Position numbers and translations under genes: made by a program. From contig NZ_JYJG01000155.1 in assembly GCF_000955955.1 (NCBI RefSeq), positions 1-39,823 on the forward strand: a stretch of DNA of 39,823 bases, in the 5' to 3' direction. Source of the stretch: Lentzea aerocolonigenes. GTDB lineage: Bacteria; Actinomycetota; Actinomycetes; Mycobacteriales; Pseudonocardiaceae. Positions 8,014 to 15,230 of the stretch are shown here, in pieces (position 1 is the first letter of the stretch; the number at the start of each line of letters is the position of its first letter). The notes beneath the pieces were generated by a model that saw only the letters and a list, made by a program, of their open reading frames with translations, ran no database searches and was not told where the DNA came from.

Positions 8014-8897
8014 TCGACATCGAGAAAGAGGCCGCCCGCATCGCCGAGAAAGGCGAGTGCGCACCTCGATTGGCGCGGGATCCGGTCAACCTGCCCATGA
8101 TCAACAACTGGCTGGAGGCGATCGGCGACCAGCATCCCGGCTACACGAAGGTCGCGCCGCCCGCGATGGTGCAGGTGTGGACGATGGCCGGACTGCACGG
8201 CCAGCGCACCCTCGACGACCCGCTCGGCGCGATGATGAAGATCCTGGACGAGGCCGGGTTCACCTCGGTCGTGGCGACGAACAGCGACCAGACCTACCAC
8301 CGATATCTGAAGGTCGGCGAGCACCTGTCGGTGACGACGAGCCTGGAGGATGTCACCGGCCCGAAGAAGACCGGGCTGGGCGAGGGGTGGTTCGTCACGA
8401 CCAGGAGCACCTGGTGGGTGGGCGACGAGCCGGTCGCGGAGATGCGGTTCCGGGTGCTGAAGTTCCGCCCTGCGGAGAAAGCCGCGCCGACTCCGGAACC
8501 CCAAGCCACACAGGTCATCCGTCCGTCCGTCAACCGCGACACCCAATACTTCTGGGACGGCTGTCAGCAAGGCGAGCTGCGCATCCAGCGGTGCGGCGGC
8601 TGCGGGTTGCTCAGGCATCCGCCGGGGCCGATGTGCCCGGAATGTGGTGCCACCAAACCGAAGTACCTCGTCTCGGACGGGCACGGCGTCGTCTACAGCT
8701 ACGTCGTGCACCACCACCCGCAGGTGCCGGGCAAGCAGACGCCGTTCGTCATCGCCCTGATCGAGCTCGACGAGGGCGTGCGCATGCTCGGCGAGCTGGA
8801 CGGCGAACCGAGCATCGGGCAACGGGTCGAGGTCGTGTTCACCAAGGTCGACGACGAACTGACGATGCCGAGCTGGAGGCCCAGTGCGGACCGGTGA
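8010..8897 (+). CDS. chsH2: ChsH2: MaoC-like hydratase subunit fused to DUF35 domain
   Basis: The gene encodes 295 aa from the ATG at 8010, in ATGA overlap with fadE29. Residues about 1-165 form a MaoC/hot-dog domain. From about residue 180 follows a DUF35 domain with a zinc ribbon (RCGGCGLLRHPPGPMCPECG, C-x2-C and C-x2-C) and an OB-fold. In mycobacteria ChsH1-ChsH2 hydrates the 17(20)-ene steroid-CoA, and the DUF35 tail docks the aldolase Ltp2 to form one hydratase-aldolase assembly. Both partners follow directly. The hydratase catalytic residues come from ChsH1, so this chain is mainly substrate-binding and scaffolding. It overlaps chsH1 by 14 bases. Confidence 0.94.
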   Translation: MIDIEKEAARIAEKGECAPRLARDPVNLPMINNWLEAIGDQHPGYTKVAPPAMVQVWTMAGLHGQRTLDDPLGAMMKILDEAGFTSVVATNSDQTYHRYLKVGEHLSVTTSLEDVTGPKKTGLGEGWFVTTRSTWWVGDEPVAEMRFRVLKFRPAEKAAPTPEPQATQVIRPSVNRDTQYFWDGCQQGELRIQRCGGCGLLRHPPGPMCPECGATKPKYLVSDGHGVVYSYVVHHHPQVPGKQTPFVIALIELDEGVRMLGELDGEPSIGQRVEVVFTKVDDELTMPSWRPSADR

Positions 8898-9267
8898 TTC
8901 CCTGCCAGAGTGGCACGTCGAGGCCACTCCGACGTTCGTGATCAGCACCGCGCTGGCCACCCGCGACTTCCAGGACGTCCACCACGACCGCGACCTCGCG
9001 ATCCAGCGCGGCTCGAAGGACATCTTCATCAACATCCTCACCACGACCGGACTGGTGCAGCGGTACGTCACGGACTGGGCGGGCCCGGAGGCGTTGGTGC
9101 GGCAGGTGAACATCCGGCTCGGCGCGCCCTGCTACGCCTACGACACGCTGAAGTTCTTCGGTCAGGTCATCGAGAAGGACGACCAGGACCTGACCATCGA
9201 GGTCGTCGGCAGGACCGATCACGGCGACCACGTCACCGGCATCGTGAAGATCGAGGTACCGGCATGA
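8884..9267 (+). CDS. chsH1: ChsH1: MaoC-like steroid enoyl-CoA hydratase subunit
   Basis: This is a 127-aa single hot-dog protein from a GTG start. The RDFQDVHHDRD segment (residues 27-37) contains the D-x4-H pair (D28/H33) that matches the catalytic Asp/His of mycobacterial ChsH1 (Asp29/His34). It completes the heteromeric hydratase with ChsH2, adding water to the C17 side-chain double bond before aldol cleavage. The start lies inside the chsH2 end and the stop overlaps the ltp2 ATG (ATGA), so the three genes are translationally coupled. Confidence 0.92.
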   Translation: MRTGDSLPEWHVEATPTFVISTALATRDFQDVHHDRDLAIQRGSKDIFINILTTTGLVQRYVTDWAGPEALVRQVNIRLGAPCYAYDTLKFFGQVIEKDDQDLTIEVVGRTDHGDHVTGIVKIEVPA

Positions 9268-10406
9268 GCGCCGCGATCGTCGGCATCGGTGCGACCGACT
9301 TCTCCAAGGACTCCGGCCGCAGCGAACTCCAGCTGGCCGCCGAGGCGGTGCGAGCAGCTCTGAGCGACGCCGGGCTGCAACCGTCCGATGTGGACGGACT
9401 CGTCAGCTTCACCATGGACACCAACGCCGAGATCGCGGTCGCCCGCGAGCTGGGCATCCCGGAACTGACGTTCTTCAGCCGTGTCCACTACGGCGGCGGG
9501 GCGGCGTGCGCGACGGTCCAGCAGGCCGCGATGGCCGTCGAGACCGGTGCGGCGAAGGTCGTCGTCTGCTATCGCGCGTTCAACGAACGGTCTGGCCACC
9601 GGTTCGGCCAGGTCCAGACCGCGGCCGCCGCGAACATCGACAACAGCTGGTCGTACCCGATGGGCCTGGGCACGCCCGCTGCGATGGTCGCCATGTTCGC
9701 CCGCCGGTACATGCACGAGTACGGCGCGACGAGCGAGGACTTCGGCCGGATCGCGGTGATCGACCGCAAGCACGCCGCCACGAACCCGCACGCGTGGTTC
9801 CACAACCGCCCGATCACTCTCGAAGAGCACCAGGCATCGCGCTGGATCGCCGAGCCGCTCCACCTCCTCGACTGCTGCCAGGAAACCGACGGCGGCGTCG
9901 CGCTGGTCGTCACGTCGGCAGAACGCGCCCGCGACCTGCCGAACAAGCCGGCGCACATCAAGGCGGCGACACAGGGCAGCGGCATCGACCAGTTCACGAT
10001 GACCAGCTACTACCGCGACGACCTGACCAGGCTGCCCGAGATGGGCGTGGTGGCGCGCGGCTTGTGGGAGAAGTCGGGCATCGGACCGTCCGATGTGGAC
10101 GTCGCCGTGCTCTACGACCACTTCACGCCGTTCGTGCTGGTGCAGCTGGAAGAACTGGGCTTCTGCGGCCGAGGAGAAGCCAAGGACTTCGTGGCCTCAG
10201 GAGCGCTGGAACTCGACGGCATGCTGCCGCTCAACCCGCACGGTGGCCAGCTCGGTGAGGCCTACCTGCACGGCATGAACGGCATCGCCGAGGGGGTGCG
10301 CCAGGTGCGCGGCACCGCGGTGAACCAGGTCGGCGGCGTCGAGCACGTCCTGGTCACCGCGGGAACCGGCGTCCCGACCAGCGGCCTAGTCCTCGGTCAG
10401 GGTTAG
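9264..10406 (+). CDS. ltp2: Ltp2: thiolase-fold retro-aldolase releasing propionyl-CoA from the steroid side chain
   Basis: The 380-aa protein has the sterol-carrier-thiolase fold: MSAAIVGIGATDFSK at the start, FFSRVHYGGGAACATVQQAAMAV near residue 75, and C-terminal LNPHGGQLGEAYLHGMNG and GVEHVLVTAGTG. The nucleophilic cysteine segment of true thiolases is replaced here, in keeping with Ltp2 acting as an aldolase. It cleaves 17-hydroxy steroid-CoA to a 17-ketosteroid plus propionyl-CoA and works bound to the ChsH2 DUF35 domain. It is last in the igr-like operon. Its 3' end overlaps the convergent chsH3 by 21 bases, with no room for a hairpin terminator. Confidence 0.94.
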   Translation: MSAAIVGIGATDFSKDSGRSELQLAAEAVRAALSDAGLQPSDVDGLVSFTMDTNAEIAVARELGIPELTFFSRVHYGGGAACATVQQAAMAVETGAAKVVVCYRAFNERSGHRFGQVQTAAAANIDNSWSYPMGLGTPAAMVAMFARRYMHEYGATSEDFGRIAVIDRKHAATNPHAWFHNRPITLEEHQASRWIAEPLHLLDCCQETDGGVALVVTSAERARDLPNKPAHIKAATQGSGIDQFTMTSYYRDDLTRLPEMGVVARGLWEKSGIGPSDVDVAVLYDHFTPFVLVQLEELGFCGRGEAKDFVASGALELDGMLPLNPHGGQLGEAYLHGMNGIAEGVRQVRGTAVNQVGGVEHVLVTAGTGVPTSGLVLGQG

Positions 10407-11219
10407 CACCGCGTCCACGAGCACGGGACGGTCCGCGGCCGAGGTCGTCAGCACCAGCCGCGAACCGTCCCGCCACACCCGCGTCGTCAACGTCTCGCCC
10501 GGGAACACGACACCCGCGAACTTCGCGCTGAACGACCGCACCTGTTCCGGCCCGTCCAGCACGGCGTCGATCACCGCCTTGCACACCACGCCGTACGTGC
10601 ACAGCCCGTGCAGGATCGGCTGGTCGAACCCGGCCAGCCGGGCGAACTCCGGATCGGCGTGCAACGGGTTCCGGTCACCGCAAAGCCGATAGAGGTGGGC
10701 CTGCTGCGGCAAGGTCGGGGTCTCGATCACGAGGTCCGGCGCGCGTGAAGGCACCTCGACCTTGCCCGACGGACCGCGCTCGCCACCGAACCCGCCCTCG
10801 CCACGAGCGAAGATGCTGGACCTCGTTGTGTACAGCGCGGTTCCGTCGGGCGTCACCGCCGTCGACTCCTGCACGATCACGGCAGCCTTGCCCTTGTCCC
10901 ACACATCCGCGATCCGCGTGCGCAACACGGCCTCGCCCTCAGCGGGTAAAGGAGAATGCACGGTGATCTCCTGAGTGCCGTGCAGGACTCGCGCGAGATC
11001 GATGTCGACACCGGGGAACGACACGGCGGGCGGCGCGGTCTCGTGGAACCGGGGCGCGACCACGCCGAACGTCGGCAGCACCTGGAGCCCCTGTTCGTAG
11101 ACGTACCGGAGCTCGGTGGCGCCCAGAGCCAGGTGGTAGAGCAGCACGTCCGAGTGCGTCCACGAGAACTTGATCTCGGGAAGTTCCGCCCCCACGGCCA
11201 CGTCCGGGTCGATCGGCAT
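10386..11219 (-). CDS. chsH3: ChsH3-type double hot-dog steroid enoyl-CoA hydratase
   Basis: This 277-aa protein has two hot-dog domains. The C-terminal one carries the hydratase-2 motif YRLCGDRNPLHADPEFA (residues about 178-194) with the Asp, Asn and His used by MaoC/R-hydratases, then ILHGLCTYG. It resembles mycobacterial ChsH3 (Rv3538), which hydrates side-chain enoyl-CoAs of cholesterol intermediates. It is last in the minus operon, nine bases after the kshB stop, which fits a KstR-controlled role. It converges on and overlaps ltp2. A peroxisomal-type 2-enoyl-CoA hydratase with broader substrates is the alternative, though the context favours steroid. Confidence 0.86.
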   Translation of the reverse strand: MPIDPDVAVGAELPEIKFSWTHSDVLLYHLALGATELRYVYEQGLQVLPTFGVVAPRFHETAPPAVSFPGVDIDLARVLHGTQEITVHSPLPAEGEAVLRTRIADVWDKGKAAVIVQESTAVTPDGTALYTTRSSIFARGEGGFGGERGPSGKVEVPSRAPDLVIETPTLPQQAHLYRLCGDRNPLHADPEFARLAGFDQPILHGLCTYGVVCKAVIDAVLDGPEQVRSFSAKFAGVVFPGETLTTRVWRDGSRLVLTTSAADRPVLVDAVLTLTED

Positions 11220-11228
11220 GAAAGCCCC

Positions 11229-12194
11229 TCACTCGTAGGTGATCTTCACCGTGTCGGTGACCGGAACCGACTGGCACGCCAGCACGATGCCGTCGGCGAT
11301 GTCCTCGGAGTCGAGCACGTCGTTGTTGAGCATCTTGACCTCGCCCTCGACCAGCCGGCAGGCGCACGCGCTGCACGCACCTTCACGGCATGAGTAGGGC
11401 GCGTCGAGTCCCTTCTCCAGCAACAGGTCGAGCAGCTTCTGCCGGGCGGGCCAGGGAAACCGGTGATCGACACCGTCCAGCGAGACCTCGGCCACGGCGT
11501 CCGGCCGATCGTCCGCGATCGGTTCAACGGAGGAGAACGGATCACTCGACAACGACACGAACTTCTCGACGTGCACGACCGGAACGTCGTGCAACGCCTT
11601 GCGCGCAGCCTCCATGAACGGCCCTGGCCCGCAGACGAACGCCTCGTCGCACTCCCGCACGAACGCCCGCAACGCGCCCAGGTGCGGCAACCCCTGCACC
11701 GACTCCAGCCAGTGCACGACAGTCAGCCGATCCGGATGCGCGCGGCACAACTCGTCGAGCTCGCGGGCGAAGATCACCGAGCCCTCGTCGCGGTTGGCGT
11801 AGAAGAGGAACACCCGCCCGGAAGCAGCCAAAGCGGCCTTGACGATCGACATGACCGGCGTGATCCCGCTGCCGGCCGCGAACGCCAGCAGTGATCCATC
11901 CAGCGAGGAAGGCGTGAACACCCCGGCGGGCGCCAGGACGTCCAGCCCCATGCCCACGCACAGCTCGCGACACATCCAGTGCGACCCGTACCCGTCAGGC
12001 GTCCGCTTGACCGTGATCTTCAACGGCTCACCCGGCGCGCTGGACAGGGAGTAGCAGCGCGCCACGTCACCCGCCCGCACGGTCAGGAACTGCCCAGGTC
12101 GCGGCGAGAAATCCACGCCGGACAGCACGAACGAGCGCGCGTCCGCGGTTTCCTCGATCACCGCGTCGACCCGCAGCCGGTGCACCTCAGCCAT
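11229..12194 (-). CDS. kshB: KshB, reductase of 3-ketosteroid 9-alpha-hydroxylase
   Basis: This 321-aa reductase has an N-terminal FAD domain (RCYSLSSAPGEPLKITVKR, residues 46-64) and an NAD domain (FAAGSGITPVMSIVK). The C-terminal plant-type [2Fe-2S] ferredoxin domain has CREGACSAC (Cx4Cx2C) and a last Cys in VLACQS. It passes electrons from NADH to the Rieske oxygenase KshA. The start overlaps the end of the 79-aa Cys-rich gene by eight bases. In many actinobacteria kshA and kshB are apart, whereas here they are separated only by that small gene, so the whole hydroxylase comes from one transcript. Confidence 0.95.
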   Translation of the reverse strand: MAEVHRLRVDAVIEETADARSFVLSGVDFSPRPGQFLTVRAGDVARCYSLSSAPGEPLKITVKRTPDGYGSHWMCRELCVGMGLDVLAPAGVFTPSSLDGSLLAFAAGSGITPVMSIVKAALAASGRVFLFYANRDEGSVIFARELDELCRAHPDRLTVVHWLESVQGLPHLGALRAFVRECDEAFVCGPGPFMEAARKALHDVPVVHVEKFVSLSSDPFSSVEPIADDRPDAVAEVSLDGVDHRFPWPARQKLLDLLLEKGLDAPYSCREGACSACACRLVEGEVKMLNNDVLDSEDIADGIVLACQSVPVTDTVKITYE

Positions 12195-12426
12195 CCGCGA
12201 CCTCCAGCGTCCCGTCCCGCACGGCCTTCTCGATGCTGTCCCGCAACCGCAGGCACGTTCGCATGAACGCCGACTGCGGCCCGCACAGCTCCGGACAGGT
12301 GCTGGTGTCCGACAGCCACTGCACGGAGGTGTGCTGCGGGCTGTTCTTCTTCACCAGCACCCGGTTCCCGCAGTCACAACCCACCGGAACCATGCCACCT
12401 ACGAGGAATTCATCGCGTTCGTTCAC
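12187..12426 (-). CDS. Small cysteine-rich protein between kshA and kshB, function unknown
   Basis: The gene encodes 79 aa from a GTG at 12426 that overlaps the kshA stop (GTGA); its end overlaps kshB by eight bases. It contains C-D-C at residues 17-19, C44-x3-C48 and C58, a pattern that could bind zinc or an Fe-S cluster, and ends in a charged helix. There is no signal peptide or membrane segment. The double overlap and codon use like its neighbours argue for a real gene working with the Ksh Rieske system, for example in assembly or electron transfer (inference). I recall an uncharacterised gene next to kshA in mycobacteria but cannot confirm homology here. Confidence 0.75.
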   Translation of the reverse strand: MNERDEFLVGGMVPVGCDCGNRVLVKKNSPQHTSVQWLSDTSTCPELCGPQSAFMRTCLRLRDSIEKAVRDGTLEVADG

Positions 12427-13550
12427 GTGGCCGACTCCTGGCGAGCCAAGTTCTCGGCGACTTCCTTCTCCCACACCTCCACGGCGCGGCTCGTGTCCAC
12501 CTCGAACTCGAACCGCCGCACCATGTCGTCGGTGACGTCCTCCACGTCCACGTAGAACTGCTCGTACCAGCGCCGCAGCTGGTAGACCGGCCCGTCCTCC
12601 TCGCACAGCAACGGGTTGTCGATCCGCGTCTTGTTCTGCCAGATCTCGACGTCCTGCAGGAACCCGACGCCGATGCCGCGCGCGAACTTGTGCGCGATCT
12701 TGTCGGCGTGCTCGTCGGACACACCCGGCAGCTTCTTCACGATCGCGCCCCACTGCAACCGGAACGAGGTCGGCGAGATCGGGTAGTGGCAGTTGATCAG
12801 GACCGTCTCGATCTCGATGCCCTTGTAGTCGTTCCACAGGTAGTCGATCATGTACGACGGCCCGTAGTACGAGGCCTCGGACCGAACCTCGACGTCACCG
12901 GTGTAGTTCGAGCCCATCGCGACGTCCGGCCGCCCGCGCGTGGTCAGGTACTGCGACGCGACGTGGCCTTCCATCACGTTCTTGAAGTAGGTCGGGAACG
13001 CGAAGTGGATGTAGAAGAAGTGGGCCATGTCGACCACGTTGTCGATGATCTCGCGGCAGTTCGCGTTGTCGATCACCACCGAGTCCCACGTCCAGTTGCT
13101 CCACTCGTCGGAGAACGCGGCGTCGATGCGCGGGATCGTCACGTGCTCGGGCGGTGGGTTGCCCTGCGGGTCGTTCCACACGAAGAGCTGCTTGTTCTCC
13201 TCCAGCGTGATCCACGACCGGGTGCGCGCCCGCAAGGGAACCCTTTTGGCGTAAGGGATGTCGACGCATTTGCCGTTGCCGGCCCAGCGCCAGTCGTGGA
13301 ACGGGCACGCGACGGTGTTGCCCTTGACCGTGCCCTGCGTGAGGTCGCCGCCCATGTGCCGGCAGTACCCGTCGAGCACGTTGAGCTTGCCGTCCTCCGT
13401 CCCGAACACCACGAGTTCCGTGCCGAACGCCTCCACGGCGTGGGGTTTGCCGTCGCGGAAGCTGTCGGCGAGGCCCAGGCAGTGCCAGCCGCGCGCGAAC
13501 CGAGCGGGAGGCGCGCCGGTGTCGATCGTGCGTACGGCGTCCTGCGTCAT
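12423..13550 (-). CDS. kshA: KshA, Rieske oxygenase of 3-ketosteroid 9-alpha-hydroxylase
   Basis: This 375-aa protein has Rieske ligands C63-R-H65 (GYCRHMGGDLTQG) and C82-x2-H85 (ACPFHDWRW). The mononuclear iron motif is NVVDMAHFFYIHF, with D174, H177 and H182. KshA 9-alpha-hydroxylates 3-ketosteroids; together with delta-1-dehydrogenation this makes ring B open spontaneously to 3-HSA. It lies between kstD (GTGA/ATGA-style overlap at 13547-13550) and the Cys-rich small gene. It is transcribed from the KstR-operator region upstream of kstD. Confidence 0.96.
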   Translation of the reverse strand: MTQDAVRTIDTGAPPARFARGWHCLGLADSFRDGKPHAVEAFGTELVVFGTEDGKLNVLDGYCRHMGGDLTQGTVKGNTVACPFHDWRWAGNGKCVDIPYAKRVPLRARTRSWITLEENKQLFVWNDPQGNPPPEHVTIPRIDAAFSDEWSNWTWDSVVIDNANCREIIDNVVDMAHFFYIHFAFPTYFKNVMEGHVASQYLTTRGRPDVAMGSNYTGDVEVRSEASYYGPSYMIDYLWNDYKGIEIETVLINCHYPISPTSFRLQWGAIVKKLPGVSDEHADKIAHKFARGIGVGFLQDVEIWQNKTRIDNPLLCEEDGPVYQLRRWYEQFYVDVEDVTDDMVRRFEFEVDTSRAVEVWEKEVAENLARQESAT

Positions 13551-15118
13551 CGCGTTCCTCCAGTGATGTCGAGTCCGGCGAGATAACCGAACGTCATCGC
13601 CGGTCCGAGAGTGGCGCCCGCACCCGCGTAGGTGTGGCCCATCACGGACGCCATGGTGTTGCCCGCCGCGTACAGGCCGTCGATCACCGAGCCGTCCTCG
13701 CGCAGCACCCGCGCACGGGTGTCGGTCTTGAGGCCGCCCTTGGTGCCGAGGTCGCCGGGCACGATCTTGACCGCGTAGAACGGGCCGGTCGTCAGGGGAG
13801 CGAGGTTGGGGTTCGGGTGGTTGCGCGGATCGCCGTAGTAGCGGTCGTACGCGCTGTCACCGCGGTGGAAGTCGGTGTCCTTGCCCTCGACCGTCAGCGT
13901 GTTGAACCGTCGAACCGTATCGATGAGGTTGGGCAGATCGGCTTCCTGGGCGAGTTCTTCGAGGCTGGGCGCGGTGAGCACGGAGTCCTTCCAGCGCCGC
14001 GGCAACGGCCGGCGGGGCGGGATTCCGCAGAACGGGTAGCGGCTGCGGTAGGCGTGGTCGAACACCAGCCAGGTCTTGCCGTTCATCGCCTTGACCACGT
14101 CGATGTAGGGAGCGGCCTCGTTGACGAACCGCTGCCCGGTGCTGTCGACCAGCACGCAGCCGGGCAGTGAGCGTTCGGCGAGCAGGAAGAACGGGCCGCG
14201 CGGCAACGGCACCGACGGGCCCCACCAGGCTTCCTCCATGAGGCCCACCGCCGCACCTGCTCTGAGGCCGGCCTCGATACCGTCACCGGTGTTGGCCTTC
14301 GCGCCCACAGTCCACTCTGTACCGATGTCCTGATGCTGTTTGCGCAGCTGTTCGTTGTTCTCGAAGCCGCCCGCTGCCAGGACGACGTGTTCGGCCAGGA
14401 TCAGCTTCTCGCCGACGAGAATCCCCGCGACCCGGCCGTTCTCGTAGTGCAGATCGGTCATCGCGGTGTTGAGCCTGACCTCGACGTTCAACGCTTTGAG
14501 ACCTGCTCGCAGGCCTGCTGACAGCGCCTGGCCCATGGTGAGCCGTCGGCCTGGCAGGAACCTGCGGGCGAAGACTTTGAGGGCTGTGAGCAGGCCGCGT
14601 GGATGCCGTCCGATCAGCGTCAGCCACTTGTAGTCGGACTGGGTGATCACGATGCCCGCCGGGGTCGGCACGTACGGCGGTTCGAGGTCCTTGATCTCCT
14701 CGCCGAGCTGCTTCGTGTTGAACGGAAGCGGTTCGACGGAGCGGCCGCGCGGCTGTCCGCCGGGTGCCTCGGGGTAGTAGTCGGCGTAGTCGCGGACCCA
14801 GCGGAACTTCAGCGGGGTGTGCGCGACGACGAACGCGAGCATCGCGGGCCCGGCGTCCAGGAACGCCTCCCGGAGCTCGGCGGGCACGTCCCGGGCGATG
14901 TGCTCCAGGTAGCTGCTGGCCTGCTCGGGCGAGTCGGGTCGTCCGGCCGCGGCGACGACGTGGTTGTTGGGCACCCAGATGCCTCCGCCGGACCGCGCCG
15001 TCGAGCCGCCGAAGTGCTCGGCCTTCTCGACGACGAGGGTGCGCAGGCCGTGCTGAGCGGTGCAGAGCGCGGCTGTCATGCCTGCCGCGCCGCTGCCGAC
15101 GACGATCACGTCGTACAT
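13547..15118 (-). CDS. kstD: KstD, 3-ketosteroid delta-1-dehydrogenase
   Basis: This 523-aa flavoprotein has the N-terminal FAD motif VVGSGAAGMTAAL (residues 6-18) and GGSTARSGGGIW. It also has the active-site positions known from Rhodococcus KstD1: a tyrosine pair at 114/115 (DYADYYPEAPG), Y338 (NEAAPYIDVV), and Y497 with G501 in GHTYAGAGATLGPAM. It introduces the 1(2) double bond into ring A. The ATG at 15118 follows a GGGGAGG site. It leads the minus operon and is preceded by a KstR operator 23 bases upstream. Confidence 0.95.
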   Translation of the reverse strand: MYDVIVVGSGAAGMTAALCTAQHGLRTLVVEKAEHFGGSTARSGGGIWVPNNHVVAAAGRPDSPEQASSYLEHIARDVPAELREAFLDAGPAMLAFVVAHTPLKFRWVRDYADYYPEAPGGQPRGRSVEPLPFNTKQLGEEIKDLEPPYVPTPAGIVITQSDYKWLTLIGRHPRGLLTALKVFARRFLPGRRLTMGQALSAGLRAGLKALNVEVRLNTAMTDLHYENGRVAGILVGEKLILAEHVVLAAGGFENNEQLRKQHQDIGTEWTVGAKANTGDGIEAGLRAGAAVGLMEEAWWGPSVPLPRGPFFLLAERSLPGCVLVDSTGQRFVNEAAPYIDVVKAMNGKTWLVFDHAYRSRYPFCGIPPRRPLPRRWKDSVLTAPSLEELAQEADLPNLIDTVRRFNTLTVEGKDTDFHRGDSAYDRYYGDPRNHPNPNLAPLTTGPFYAVKIVPGDLGTKGGLKTDTRARVLREDGSVIDGLYAAGNTMASVMGHTYAGAGATLGPAMTFGYLAGLDITGGTR

Positions 15119-15140
15119 CGCACCTCCCCGGAAGTCAGAC

Positions 15141-15154
15141 TAGAACAGGTTATA
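15141..15154. promoter_or_regulatory. KstR operator (kstD / hsa operon divergent region)
   Basis: TAGAACAGGTTATA matches every fixed position of the KstR consensus TnnAACnnGTTnnA. It sits in the 112-base gap between divergent kstD and the FAD dehydrogenase gene that leads the hsa operon, so one site could control both. On the minus strand TATAAC inside the site could serve as the kstD -10 box. Confidence 0.88.
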
Positions 15155-15210
15155 GTTCTGGGGCGCTTTGGCGCTATGGTGTAGGAGTTCCAGGCAGGTC
15201 GACTCACCGA

Positions 15211-15220
15211 GAACGTGTTC
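15211..15220. promoter_or_regulatory. Second, partial KstR-like site just before the hsa operon
   Basis: GAACGTGTTC is the exact reverse complement of the ten-base core of the operator at 3991-4000 (GAACACGTTC). The outer T and A of the consensus are missing here (G and C instead). It lies 11 bases before the putative TTG start of the next gene, downstream of any likely promoter, so it could act as an auxiliary roadblock operator. Confidence 0.5.
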
Positions 15221-15230
15221 CCCAAGATGA

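Noticed and set aside
7680..9113. 477-codon minus-strand open frame across fadE29-chsH1
   Set aside because: Lies fully within three recognised genes on the other strand and has no recognisable domain.
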